64,000 nt of DNA, taken from Flavobacterium panacis. GTDB lineage: Bacteria > Bacteroidota > Bacteroidia > Flavobacteriales > Flavobacteriaceae. Position 1 is the first letter of the stretch; the number at the start of each line of letters is the position of its first letter. This document shows, piece after piece, positions 26,883 to 35,600 of the stretch. A program made the position numbers and the translations under genes. Under the pieces are notes generated by a model. That model worked only from the letters and a program-made list of their open reading frames with translations. It did not search any database and had not been told where the DNA came from. Location of the stretch: positions 248,001-312,000 of the forward strand of contig NZ_JANKMS010000006.1 in the NCBI RefSeq assembly GCF_024649945.1, read 5' to 3'.

Positions 26883-28283
26883 ATGATAAATCAAGATTCT
26901 ATAGTTGCTTTGGCTACACCTTCGGGAGCTGGAGCTATTGCCATAATCCGAATTTCTGGGGCCGAGGCCATTACCATTGGTAATTCGGTTTTTAAATCTA
27001 TTAAAAACAAAGATTTAACAAAGCAGAAAACGCACACACTTCATTTGGGGCATATTGTTGATGAAAGCAAAACATTGGATGAGGTTTTGGTTTCTGTTTT
27101 TAAAGGCCCGAATTCGTACACAGGCGAAGATACAATCGAAATTTCATGTCACGGATCAACTTATATTCAGCAGCAAATTATTCAGTTGTTGCTGCGAAAA
27201 GGTTGTAGAATGGCAGATGCGGGTGAATTTACGCTTAGAGCTTTTTTAAACGGAAAATTAGATTTGTCACAAGCAGAAGCAGTTGCCGATTTGATTTCGT
27301 CTGATAATGAAGCTTCTCATCAAATTGCTATGCAGCAAATGCGTGGTGGATTTAGTAATGAAATAGCAAAACTTCGTGAAGAACTTTTGAATTTTGCTTC
27401 CTTAATTGAATTAGAATTAGACTTTGCTGAGGAAGATGTAGAATTTGCTGACCGTACACAATTTCATGAATTATTGAATCGAATAGAATTTGTTTTAAAA
27501 CGTTTAATAGATTCATTTGCTGTCGGAAATGTTATTAAGAACGGAATTCCTGTTGCGATTGTGGGTGAACCGAATGTGGGAAAATCGACATTATTAAATG
27601 CTTTATTAAACGAAGAAAGAGCTATTGTTTCTGATATTGCTGGAACAACACGTGATACGATTGAAGACGAATTGGTAATTGGCGGTATCGGATTTAGATT
27701 TATTGATACTGCTGGAATTCGTGATACAAAAGATGTTGTAGAAAGCATCGGAATCAAAAAGACTTTTGAAAAAATTGATCAAGCACAAGTCGTAATTTAT
27801 TTGTTTGACGGATTAAAATTTCAAACTTCAAGTTCTGAATTTGTGAATGAAATAGAGCAGATTAAAAATAAATATCCTCTAAAACCTCTTGTAATTGTAG
27901 TCAACAAAAAAGATATTTTATCTGCTGACGAAGTGCAAAATATTACCACTAAGCTAGAAAATCTAAATGCAAAACTTTTATTGATTTCTGCTAAAGAAAA
28001 AATAGGAGTAGAGGATTTAAAAAACGAATTGTTATCATTTGTAAATACTGGAGCACTTCGCAACAATGAGACAATTGTGACGAATACGAGACATTATGAT
28101 TCGTTACTAAAAGCTTTAGACGAAATTCAAAAGGTAAAATTTGGTTTAGAATCTGGTCTTTCGAGTGATTTGATGGCGTTGGATATTCGCGAAGCTTTAT
28201 ACCAATTCGGGTTGATCACAGGTCAAGTCTCTAATGACGAATTGTTGGGGAACATATTTGCTAACTTTTGCATCGGCAAGTAG
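26883..28283 (+). CDS. mnmE: tRNA uridine-34 5-carboxymethylaminomethyl synthesis GTPase
   Basis: 466 residues from ATG at 26883 (MINQDSIVALATPSGAGAIA). It has the N-terminal tetrahydrofolate-binding domain (about 1-118), helical domain, and an inserted G domain (GEPNVGKSTLLNALL, DIAGTTRDTIED, DTAGIRD, VNKKD). It ends in the invariant FCIGK, whose cysteine is catalytic. With MnmG it modifies the wobble uridine of several tRNAs. The gene is intact, but a HTH protein and an integrase follow at once, implying that an element integrated at this 3' end and rebuilt the FCIGK codons. Confidence 0.97.
   Translation: MINQDSIVALATPSGAGAIAIIRISGAEAITIGNSVFKSIKNKDLTKQKTHTLHLGHIVDESKTLDEVLVSVFKGPNSYTGEDTIEISCHGSTYIQQQIIQLLLRKGCRMADAGEFTLRAFLNGKLDLSQAEAVADLISSDNEASHQIAMQQMRGGFSNEIAKLREELLNFASLIELELDFAEEDVEFADRTQFHELLNRIEFVLKRLIDSFAVGNVIKNGIPVAIVGEPNVGKSTLLNALLNEERAIVSDIAGTTRDTIEDELVIGGIGFRFIDTAGIRDTKDVVESIGIKKTFEKIDQAQVVIYLFDGLKFQTSSSEFVNEIEQIKNKYPLKPLVIVVNKKDILSADEVQNITTKLENLNAKLLLISAKEKIGVEDLKNELLSFVNTGALRNNETIVTNTRHYDSLLKALDEIQKVKFGLESGLSSDLMALDIREALYQFGLITGQVSNDELLGNIFANFCIGK
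28266..28283 (+). other. Candidate attachment site at the mnmE 3' end
   Basis: TTTTGCATCGGCAAGTAG encodes FCIGK plus stop. It corresponds to the 18-bp 3' end of mnmE/thdF/trmE used as attB by SGI1-type islands in Gammaproteobacteria. An integrase gene follows within 1 kb. I could not find a second copy in this window, so the claim rests on position. Confidence 0.45.
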
Positions 28284-28319
28284 AGGGCGCAAATAAATAC
28301 AAAATAAAAATATTTAAAA

Positions 28320-28358
28320 TAGCTAAAATGTTGGTAATTAACATTTTGGCTATTTTTT
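28320..28358 (+). terminator. mnmE terminator
   Basis: TAGCTAAAATGT pairs with ACATTTTGGCTA (one G-T pair) around a short loop, then TTTTTTTA. Confidence 0.8.
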
Positions 28359-28403
28359 TATAGCAATGTTTTTTATAATATTTGAGTGTTGTTTTGTCCA
28401 GAT

Positions 28404-28503
28404 TTGTACCTTATTTGTACCTCGAAAATCGAGGTACAAAAAAAATTAACGATAAGGGCAGGTTTTGGCACAGTTTGGCACCTTATGACACACTTTGACA
28501 CAT
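28404..28503. repeat. Palindrome plus four 10-bp direct repeats upstream of the HTH/integrase genes
   Basis: TTTGTACC occurs at 28404 and again in a perfect 12-bp inverted repeat (28414-28425 with 28429-28440). Next come four in-phase 10-mers at 28464-28503: TTTGGCACAG, TTTGGCACCT, TATGACACAC, TTTGACACAT. One-helical-turn spacing and the position between mnmE and the integrase suggest arm-type sites for the recombinase or its HTH partner. Confidence 0.65.
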
Positions 28504-28557
28504 CAGGGAAGGATTTATTGGGCAATGTAGGGCACATAACTATAAAATTAAAAAATT

Positions 28558-29127
28558 ATGAGTTCAAACATGCGAATTACAAGAATCTGCCAATTCTGTC
28601 ACCAGGAATTTACGGCAAAAACCACCAAAACCAAGTTCTGTTCCTTGAAATGCGGGAGCAGGAACTATAAATTAATTATCAGGCACAAGACAAACGATGT
28701 CAGCAATAAGGAAATGGAGAAGGTCAGAATACAGGATTTTGAAGCCATAAAAAAAAGGGATTATTTAAGTGTTGCCGAGTGCGGCCAGTTTTTGGGAATA
28801 AGCAGAAGGACGCTTTACAGGATGATGGAAAGAAATGATGTCGATACGGTAAAGCTGGGCAGAAGAAGGCTTGTGGTCAGAAAAAGCGTAGAAGCAATTT
28901 TTGCTTTAAACGAGGTGACGACCGAGAAGCCCGATCCAGCTCCCCAGTTTGTGGATTTAAGCCAGTGCTGCACCATAACCGAGGCCCAGCAACGATACGG
29001 AATAAGCCCGACCGCGCTTTATTTTTTGATTAGAAAATACAACATAAGCAAGTTTGTCTCCGGCAAATTTACCTATGTTCAGAAAAAGGATTTGGATGTT
29101 TGTCTAAAAAGTATTGGAGATGAGTAA
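28558..29127 (+). CDS. Excisionase-like protein with two helix-turn-helix domains
   Basis: 189 residues. The N-terminus has a small zinc-finger-like pattern (CQFC ... KFCSLKC, residues 11-33). A MerR/excisionase-type HTH follows (YLSVAECGQFLGISRRTLYR, about 71-105), and then a second similar HTH (CCTITEAQQRYGISPTALYF, about 138-180). Proteins of this build sit directly before tyrosine integrases on Bacteroidetes mobile elements, where they act in excision or in integrase control. It overlaps the integrase start by a few bases (ATGAGTAA if the second ATG is used), so the two are translationally coupled. Confidence 0.85.
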   Translation: MSSNMRITRICQFCHQEFTAKTTKTKFCSLKCGSRNYKLIIRHKTNDVSNKEMEKVRIQDFEAIKKRDYLSVAECGQFLGISRRTLYRMMERNDVDTVKLGRRRLVVRKSVEAIFALNEVTTEKPDPAPQFVDLSQCCTITEAQQRYGISPTALYFLIRKYNISKFVSGKFTYVQKKDLDVCLKSIGDE

Positions 29128-30262
29128 GAGTATTGTGACACTGAGAAAAAGACCGATATCCAAGGGAAGATTGTCTTTGTATCTGGATTTCTATCCACCG
29201 ATATGGGATGCAGACAGTAATGAGTATACCAGACGAGAGTTTCTGAAGTTGTACATCTATGAGAAGCCTGAAGATCAGTATCAGAAAATTGCCAATATTG
29301 AGAACCAAGATGCCGCTGAACTGATTCGGGCCAGAAGACAGAACGAGATAAACAAGTCGGAGATCTATTCCCCGTTTGAAAAGGAACAGCTGCAGATTCA
29401 GGCTAGAGGCAATGAATCATTCCTCATGTTTTACAAAAAGCTTGGACAGAAGAAAGAGGGGAAAAATTTAGATATATGGAACTCTGCAATTGCCCATTTC
29501 GAGGTATTTCTCAATGGAAACGACCTGCTGTTTAAAGATGTATCGGTTACTTTAGTCGAGGAGTTCAGGGAATATCTTTTAAAGGCCAGGAGCAGAAGAA
29601 AAAACAAGAAGCAGCTCTCTAGAAATACCGCACTTTCCTATTACAACAAAATTAAGACCACCTTGAAATGTGCATATAAGGAAGATAAATTGAAAACCGA
29701 TGTCAACGCCAAGATAAGCTCTATTAAAGAGATGGAATCCCAGCGTAACTTTTTGACCCTCGAAGAAGCCAGACTTCTATTCGCAACGCCATGTACCAAC
29801 GCCATGGTGCGCAAGATTTCAATGTTTTCCGTTCTGACCGGGATGCGATATGTTGATATTGCCAAACTGGTCTGGTCGGAAATCCAATATATCGAGAGGG
29901 ATGGATATTATATCGTATTCAGACAGAAGAAAACAGAAGGTGCAGAATCTTTGCCGATTTCTGATGAAGCTTTTCAGCTTCTTGGAGTGAGAGAAGAGGA
30001 AAAGGAACGTGTGTTCAAAGGTTTTAATAAGTGGGATGTTGACCGAACAATTCCCCAATGGGTGGCATCTGCAGGAATCAGAAAGCATATTACCTTTCAT
30101 TGTTTCAGGCATACCTTTGCAACGCTTCAAATTACGGCTGGAACTGATATTTTTACTGTTTCAAAAATGCTGGGACATAGAAGCGTTAAAACAACACAGG
30201 TATATGCCCGAGTCATTGACCAGAAAAAGAGGGAAGCCGCAAACCGGATTTCTTTGGAATGA
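29114..30262 (+). CDS. int: Tyrosine recombinase / integrase
   Basis: 382 residues. There is an N-terminal arm-binding region (1-100), a core-binding SAM-like domain (about 105-205) and a C-terminal catalytic domain. Catalytic residues are all visible: Arg245 in TGMRYVDIA, Lys in RQKKTEG, His329 and Arg332 in HCFRHTFATL, His355 in MLGHRS and nucleophile Tyr364 in TQVYARVID. It should be active. It lies just after mnmE, with its HTH partner upstream, and is the best evidence that the DNA to the right is an integrated element. Another ATG 6 nt downstream (29120) is an equally good start. Confidence 0.94.
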   Translation: MEMSKSIVTLRKRPISKGRLSLYLDFYPPIWDADSNEYTRREFLKLYIYEKPEDQYQKIANIENQDAAELIRARRQNEINKSEIYSPFEKEQLQIQARGNESFLMFYKKLGQKKEGKNLDIWNSAIAHFEVFLNGNDLLFKDVSVTLVEEFREYLLKARSRRKNKKQLSRNTALSYYNKIKTTLKCAYKEDKLKTDVNAKISSIKEMESQRNFLTLEEARLLFATPCTNAMVRKISMFSVLTGMRYVDIAKLVWSEIQYIERDGYYIVFRQKKTEGAESLPISDEAFQLLGVREEEKERVFKGFNKWDVDRTIPQWVASAGIRKHITFHCFRHTFATLQITAGTDIFTVSKMLGHRSVKTTQVYARVIDQKKREAANRISLE

Positions 30263-30285
30263 AGATTTTTCTTTACCACAATTTT

Positions 30286-30326
30286 TAACGCTTCACCAAA
30301 AAAAGGTGAGGCGTTACTCTTTTTAT
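30286..30326 (+). terminator. Integrase terminator
   Basis: AACGCTTCACC (30287-30297) and GGTGAGGCGTT (30305-30315) form a stem with one mismatch around a poly-A loop, followed by ACTCTTTTTATTTTA. Confidence 0.75.
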
Positions 30327-30359
30327 TTTATTAAATAGTTTTTAGAAGTTTTTTAGAAA

Positions 30360-30648
30360 CTATTGTTCAAAAAATTGCAGGTATTGCAGTAAGCTGTTTT
30401 TTTTGTTTGGGTTATTTGACCTTGTTTTCTTTTTCTTAATTTCTAGAGTTTCAGATAAAACGTCGTTTTCTGGTATTGTACTACTTCCTGAATCTTCTAA
30501 GAATTTTTTAACCGCTCCAGCCATCAACTTATAGAAAAGACAATATTTCAGTTACCTCCGCAAGTGTAACATTCATTCCTTCGTCGGTTAACATTTTATG
30601 TGCTTTTTCAGGTATGATTTTACTAGTATGATTTTCATTAAATTCCAT
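30360..30648 (-). pseudogene. Frameshifted small mobile-element protein gene
   Basis: Two short minus-strand frames abut. 30648-30529 encodes 39 residues beginning MEFNENHTSKIIPEKAHKML and ending VTLAEVTEILSFL before a stop. 30524-30360 encodes 54 residues beginning MAGAVKKFLEDSG. Codons read upstream in the second frame give YKLMAGAVKKFLE, which continues naturally from EILSFL. The whole thus looks like one ancestral protein of about 95 residues split by a small indel near 30530. Short proteins with the pattern 'ML..EG..VTL.E...IL.FLYK' are common beside Bacteroidetes integrases. Function unknown. Confidence 0.55.
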
Positions 30649-30737
30649 TTTTTTTACTTTTTAATTTTATAAGTAATGTGAAGATAATCAATTGTTTATG
30701 TAGTTAGGGGAAGTGAATTATTTGTCCCGTTGGGGGA

Positions 30738-30990
30738 CAGGAACAGGACAAATTTCAACATCATTTTTGGACGGTTTGAAGCAATTGGCTTACTATTATG
30801 TAATGGTCTGTCTTCCATTGGCTTTGTAAATTTGGTTTGGATGTCCTGAGTAGGATTGATGCAAAAATTATAAAAACTCAATTGATTCATCGCATTAAGC
30901 TGATATATAAATTTACAAATTTTATGGAGGATTTTAAAAGAATGTTTTACGTTAAGGCAGGATTGTCTTTCTTTGGCTATATGAATTACT
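30738..30990. repeat. Diverged direct repeat, left copy
   Basis: Shares extended similarity with 35601-35865: both begin with AGGAACAGGA and AATTTCAACATCATTTTTGG, and later share TTTTGGTTT and AAAATTATAAAAAC, with GTTTTACG versus GTTATGC in place of one another. Neither copy holds a convincing gene. The two copies bracket the AraC/MFS cassette. The remainder of the gap 30263-31200 shows only the terminator and the frameshifted small gene. Confidence 0.65.
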
Positions 30991-31200
30991 GTCTTGAATT
31001 TAAAAATAAATGTATTGGTTTTTTTATTTGGTCAAATAAGTCTTGCCTAATTTTTGTGGAATAAACATTATATTGAATGGCTAGCTAAGCCTTAACTTTT
31101 TTTATGAGAAATGGTATCAAGTATGCTGATCTCTATATCTTCGACGATTACTAATCAAAATTAAATAGTATTTTTGTAATAAATACGATCCGTCTTTAAA

Positions 31201-32088
31201 TTGAAAAGCAACAACATACCAATATTAGCGGCTAAAGAGTTTAGGCAAACTTTGATGATGGATTATGACCAGAAATTATTTGGGAAGGAGAATTTTAACG
31301 ACTTCTTTATACATGACCTAGCAGCTCCTAACTACAAATTAAAGTTTCCACAGCCACTATATCGAAATGCTGCGCATTCTCTGATGATTGTTATTCATGG
31401 AAAAGTAATCAAAAGTGCAGGTCTTGACAGTTATACAGTTACCAATAATTCAATACATCTAATCCCAGCAGGACATATAACTTCCACAGTAGAAATGGTT
31501 AAGAACACATCCGGTTTTTGGCTGCATTTTTCAGATTCTTTTTTGAGTCATACCAATATTGATATTTCCGATTGGATGGCAAAACCTGTTATTCATTTTT
31601 CAGAAAATGAAATGAAAAATTTGATTGTTTTGCTTCAACGTATGGAGGTCTTAAACGAGGATTATCAAAATACTGAGTTAATTAAACTTTATTTAGCTAC
31701 TTTTCTTGTGGAGGTAAAAAAGTCAGCAGATTTCACTCATCGACAACAGTTCACAGCGGCAGAAAAGATAACCTTGGAATTTAAGCGTCTTTTGAATCTT
31801 AATGTTTCAAAGCAGAAATCTGTTTTTGCTTATGCAGAACAAATAAATATATCTCCAAATCATTTGAACAAATCTGTAAAATCTGTAACAGGAAAATCTG
31901 CTTCTCTCTTAATTGATGAGATGCTGCTACTGGAAGCTAAAGTTTTGATAAGGTTAAATAAGATGTCGTTTAGTGAAATTGCGTTTGAAATCGGTTTTGA
32001 AGACCCTTCTTACTTCGGCAGATTTTTTAAAAAGCACAGCGGATTAACCCCTACCGAATTCAGTAAAATGATTGATTTGTCCGAGTAA
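31201..32088 (+). CDS. AraC family transcriptional regulator
   Basis: 295 residues reading from TTG at 31201. An in-frame stop lies seven codons upstream and no ATG occurs before Met19, while residues 5-18 already look coding, so TTG is preferred. The N-terminal effector-binding fold (about 20-170) is followed by a two-HTH AraC domain (about 190-290; FAYAEQINISPNHLNKSVKS, SFSEIAFEIGFEDPSYFGRF, then FKKHSGLTPTEFS). It is the first gene of a same-strand run encoding a barrel protein, a DoxX protein and an MFS exporter, and is the likely regulator of them. Confidence 0.88.
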   Translation: MKSNNIPILAAKEFRQTLMMDYDQKLFGKENFNDFFIHDLAAPNYKLKFPQPLYRNAAHSLMIVIHGKVIKSAGLDSYTVTNNSIHLIPAGHITSTVEMVKNTSGFWLHFSDSFLSHTNIDISDWMAKPVIHFSENEMKNLIVLLQRMEVLNEDYQNTELIKLYLATFLVEVKKSADFTHRQQFTAAEKITLEFKRLLNLNVSKQKSVFAYAEQINISPNHLNKSVKSVTGKSASLLIDEMLLLEAKVLIRLNKMSFSEIAFEIGFEDPSYFGRFFKKHSGLTPTEFSKMIDLSE

Positions 32089-32156
32089 TTGCTTTTTTTG
32101 TTCTTTCCTTTAAGTTGGTTGCTAATTAATTTTGCAATCTAATTTAAATCAGGAAT

Positions 32157-32837
32157 ATGAAATTAAAAATTCTATCAATCTCAGCATTGTCTTTTTTTTG
32201 TGCAACAGCATTTGCCCAGACAGACACCCTAAGCGTGGGACCTCCACAAATCCATGATGTACCTATCCCTGTTGAAGCCTTTGCTAGCAATAATGGAGTA
32301 TCTTTTCAATTAATTGTAAGCAAACATTTTAATTCCAATTCACGATTTGGTTTTTTTAATGTTAGTCAATTTACTGGCAACTACACTACAGAAGATCAGA
32401 ACAAAAACGAAATGATGACTCTTGCTCTGGCAACTTTTGATGTTTGGAAAGGCTTTTCCCTAAATGCAGGAGCTTACATAGATAATTTTACTGGTTTTTC
32501 ACCTACCGCAGGTGTACAGTATGTATTTGCGAATAGAGAATTTCTGATAATCGCCTTGCCTAGAATTGATTTAATCCGAAATTATAATTTCGAATTATTT
32601 GGACTTGTCGAATACAGACCTATGTTCAATGCAAAATGGGGACTTTATACGAGAGTACAGGCTCTATACAATGAGAACATTAAACAAGAGTATCATGAGA
32701 GAAGTTATGTTAACCTGAGGTTAGGCACAGCATATGAAAATTATCAGTTTGGTATTGGTTATAATTATGATGTCTATGGTCCCTTTAAAACTAGTCAAAA
32801 TAGCATAGGTGGATTTTTAAGAGCAGAATTATTTTAA
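32157..32837 (+). CDS. Predicted outer-membrane beta-barrel protein of unknown function
   Basis: 226 residues with a signal peptide (MKLKILSISALSFFCATAFAQ). The mature part alternates short amphipathic strands rich in aromatic residues (FGFFNVSQFTGNYT, GFSLNAGAYIDNFTGFSP, YQFGIGYNYDVYGPF) and ends in RAELF, a terminal aromatic typical of outer-membrane barrels. No known enzymatic motif is seen. It lies 11 nt before the DoxX gene in the AraC-MFS cassette. Confidence 0.7.
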   Translation: MKLKILSISALSFFCATAFAQTDTLSVGPPQIHDVPIPVEAFASNNGVSFQLIVSKHFNSNSRFGFFNVSQFTGNYTTEDQNKNEMMTLALATFDVWKGFSLNAGAYIDNFTGFSPTAGVQYVFANREFLIIALPRIDLIRNYNFELFGLVEYRPMFNAKWGLYTRVQALYNENIKQEYHERSYVNLRLGTAYENYQFGIGYNYDVYGPFKTSQNSIGGFLRAELF

Positions 32838-32848
32838 AAAATATAAAA

Positions 32849-33238
32849 ATGAAAGATTTAATATCAACAAATTCAAAGAAAACAAAAAAAATATATTGGA
32901 CTGTAACAGTTGTCTCAATGATAATGATCATTGTTCCTCCATACTTCCTACCAAATAATCAATTAGAAGAAACTATTCATAGATTGGGATATCCGAATTA
33001 CTTCAGATCAGAACTGGACATTTTAAAAATTGTAGGCGCAATAGTCATTCTGATACCTTCATTTCCTACGATGTTTAAGGAATGGGCTTATGTAGGGTTT
33101 GGAATATTATTATTATCAGCAAGCCTTGCACATTTTGTTACTGATGGAATAGCAGAAGGGTTTCCTCCGCTAATTCCTTTTATAGTCCTATCAGTATCTT
33201 ACTATTATTTTCGTAAATTATTCTACAATAATAACTAA
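32849..33238 (+). CDS. DoxX-like small membrane protein
   Basis: 129 residues with four predicted membrane helices (about 18-36, 56-75, 80-98, 104-122) and the spacing of DoxX-like proteins (FRSELDILKIVGAIVILIPS, FKEWAYVGFGILLLSASLAH). The family is linked to redox or efflux loci but has no fixed biochemical role. The stop codon directly abuts the ATG of the MFS gene, indicating co-translation. Confidence 0.8.
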   Translation: MKDLISTNSKKTKKIYWTVTVVSMIMIIVPPYFLPNNQLEETIHRLGYPNYFRSELDILKIVGAIVILIPSFPTMFKEWAYVGFGILLLSASLAHFVTDGIAEGFPPLIPFIVLSVSYYYFRKLFYNNN

Positions 33239-34474
33239 ATGGACAAAAAAAAACTGATACAAAACAATAGTTTTACAGACACAACTGGAAATACGAATGA
33301 TTTTAGATTAACACGAAAAGAAGTGTTGATTACGGTCATATTAGCTCTTCTTACAGCAATTGAGATATTAAGTGTTGATTTATATTTACCAGCTTTTAAA
33401 TCAATTGCAGATGATCTGCAGGCTGATATTGGTAAAGTTCAGATATCACTTTCTACATTTTTAGGAGGATTTGCTTTAGGGCAGTTAGTATGGGGAGTTT
33501 TAGCTGATAAGTTCGGCAGAAAACTTCCAATAATAGCTGGACTTGCCCTGTACACAATTTTGTCGATTTCGATTGTCAAAGTTGAAAGTATTGAAATGTT
33601 CTGGCTTATTCGATTTCTACAGGCCTTCAGCGGTTCAGCGGGAGTTGTTGTTGCCAGAGCAATAGTTACTGATGTTTTTGAAAGAAATAAAACGATGAAG
33701 GTATTTTCTCTATTGGCCCTAATAATGGGAGTAACACCTATTGTTGCACCAAGCATAGGAAATGCCTTGCTACAGACTGGTACCTGGCATAGCAATTTTA
33801 TCGCAATGGCTGTAATAGGATTTATTATACTGTTGTTGGTTGTTTTTCTTTTGCCTGAAACATATTCAAGAGAAATATTAAGAATAGATGATAGCTCAAA
33901 AAGTAAACAGACACCTGTATTCAAAAACGGGCAATTTGTAATCTATACGATAATTGGCAGCATGGTATATTCCGGCTTGCTAGCATTTATTTCTAACTCG
34001 CCTTTCCTTATTATGGAAAAAGGGGGATTTACGGGTACTGAGTACAGCCTGATTTTTGGAGTCATATCCATAGGAATAGTAATGGGGTCTTATTCCATAA
34101 ATTATCTAATTAAATTTTTTGATAAACATCTAATTGTTAGACGCGTCTGCTTATTACAGGTAATTTTTGCTTTATTGTCAGTTATTTCTATCTATATGAA
34201 TGCTCCGATAATAGTTATACTATTATTAATATTTCCATATTTATTTTTGCTCGGTATTTTGCTTCCTGCAACTGCTGACTTAGCATTAGAGCCTTTTCGA
34301 ATTAATGGAGGCAAAGCTTCTGCAATTTTTGGATTTGTTCAATTAGCTGTAACATTCATTATTTTGACTATCATCGGGCTTATACAAAACAATTCAATAG
34401 TACCAATGACTATAACACTTTTGATTTGTGCCTCTATATCGCTAGGAACATCACTATTTTGGAAAAACAAATAG
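33239..34474 (+). CDS. MFS drug-efflux transporter, Bcr/CflA family
   Basis: 411 residues with 12 predicted helices. Motifs of the DHA1 Bcr/CflA group are clear: VDLYLPAFKSIADDLQ in helix 1, GQLVWGVLADKFGRKLPI (motif A), RFLQAFSGSAGVVVARAIV (motif B) and SLLALIMGVTPIVAPSIG (motif C). It exports drugs such as bicyclomycin- or chloramphenicol-type compounds in exchange for protons. It begins directly after the DoxX stop codon. The actual substrate is unknown; the AraC regulator upstream suggests inducible expression. Confidence 0.92.
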   Translation: MDKKKLIQNNSFTDTTGNTNDFRLTRKEVLITVILALLTAIEILSVDLYLPAFKSIADDLQADIGKVQISLSTFLGGFALGQLVWGVLADKFGRKLPIIAGLALYTILSISIVKVESIEMFWLIRFLQAFSGSAGVVVARAIVTDVFERNKTMKVFSLLALIMGVTPIVAPSIGNALLQTGTWHSNFIAMAVIGFIILLLVVFLLPETYSREILRIDDSSKSKQTPVFKNGQFVIYTIIGSMVYSGLLAFISNSPFLIMEKGGFTGTEYSLIFGVISIGIVMGSYSINYLIKFFDKHLIVRRVCLLQVIFALLSVISIYMNAPIIVILLLIFPYLFLLGILLPATADLALEPFRINGGKASAIFGFVQLAVTFIILTIIGLIQNNSIVPMTITLLICASISLGTSLFWKNK

Positions 34475-34798
34475 AGGTTGAATCTGTTATGACTTCCATA
34501 ATACACTCTACTCTAAGATTGTAATTTGTAACTTAAACGGTAAATGAAATGACTAATTGAAACTATACAATGTAATAGTCATAGACGCTATAGTTAATTT
34601 AAAGAGATAGATGATTATAATTAAATAATCCTATCTCTTTACAGTATTGAAAAAATACAAAATCCAATAACTATGCCTTTTCATATTCCCTTCTAGCTGG
34701 CAGGTAACAATAAATGCAAATACTACTAATTCAAGGAAAAATAGCCAGTATAATTTTGAACAAGGAAACTGCTGGGATCTACATATAAATATATAGGC
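34475..34798. other. Gap without a gene
   Basis: 324 nt of AT-rich sequence between the MFS and DUF2652 genes. I see no ORF with coding character, no strong terminator and no clear promoter. Confidence 0.4.
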
Positions 34799-35347
34799 GT
34801 GATACAAAATAATGTGCGAAAAGGTGTTGTCTTGATAACTGATTTCAGTGGATTTACTGAGTTTCTTTTCAGCACTCAAATATATACAGGAGAATATATT
34901 GTCAGAGAATTATTGCTGACAATAATTAAAGCTAACAATGGATATTTCTACATTTCCGAAATAGAAGGTGACGCTGTTTTATTTTACAAACTTAGAAAAA
35001 ATCCCAGTTACCAAGATACTGTAGAAGTTATAAAAAGAATGCAGATAGCGTTTGATGAGAAAATCTCTGAGCTAAGTGTTAATCTGGATACTAAGATAGA
35101 AATGTCACTAAAGTTTATTGTTCATTATGGAGAATTTTCAAATTATAGCATTAAAAAATTTGGAAAACTATATAGCAAGGCAATTGTAGAAACGCATCAG
35201 CTACTAAAAAACACATTTGCTGAATATTCTTCCTATACATTTTTTAGCAATCCTTTTCTTGAAAGTGTAGTAGATGGGGTTTACAGTATGTCAAAAGTTA
35301 GTAAATTAGTTCCAGGGATGGGTATGATTTACTATCAGGATCTTTAG
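34799..35347 (+). CDS. DUF2652 / nucleotide-cyclase-like protein
   Basis: 182 residues from GTG at 34799. The start of the fold reads GVVLITDFSGFTEFLFSTQI, in which the first Asp-Phe-x-Gly-Phe resembles the metal-binding strand of class III cyclases. This is followed by ISEIEGDAVLFYKL, resembling the second metal-binding Asp. DUF2652 proteins share this cyclase-like core but usually lack the substrate-specifying residues, so catalysis is doubtful. It is the last gene before the right copy of the direct repeat. Role unknown. Confidence 0.75.
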   Translation: MIQNNVRKGVVLITDFSGFTEFLFSTQIYTGEYIVRELLLTIIKANNGYFYISEIEGDAVLFYKLRKNPSYQDTVEVIKRMQIAFDEKISELSVNLDTKIEMSLKFIVHYGEFSNYSIKKFGKLYSKAIVETHQLLKNTFAEYSSYTFFSNPFLESVVDGVYSMSKVSKLVPGMGMIYYQDL

Positions 35348-35558
35348 AGCAAGAAATCAGTTAATAATGGACCTTAAGAAAATTTAAACAATCAAGTGCT
35401 GTAAACCTAGGGCTAGGTGTGCCTCGCTAAAATTTTTAGATAGACCACTTTTTCAGAAATCTGATTATCTTTCCTTTGTTTTGTTGCTGGTAAATCAGGG
35501 AATTAAAGCCTTGTAGAGTTAAGTAAAAATTAGTATAACCTTATTAAGTCTAAAAAAA

Positions 35559-35590
35559 AATGGCGCCAATTGCCTTCAATTGGCGCCATT
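35559..35590. repeat. Perfect 14-bp palindrome beside the right direct repeat
   Basis: AATGGCGCCAATTG (35559-35572) and CAATTGGCGCCATT (35577-35590) with a CCTT loop make a very stable hairpin, preceded by an A run. It stands 11 bp before the right repeat copy. A different hairpin (GTCCC...GGGAC) stands at the same place beside the left copy. Confidence 0.75.
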
Positions 35591-35600
35591 TGGCGTTGTG

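Noticed and set aside
28266..28283. Claim that this is an SGI1-type island
   Set aside because: Only the integration site is analogous; the integrase, cargo and host group differ, so no relation to SGI1 is claimed.
28386..28670. 94-codon ORF before the HTH gene
   Set aside because: It overlaps the palindrome and 10-bp repeats and the HTH gene in another frame, with no coding character.
30696..30890. 64-codon minus-strand ORF beginning MNQLSFYNFCINPTQDIQTK
   Set aside because: It lies in the left direct repeat, and the right copy does not keep the frame, so it is likely non-coding.
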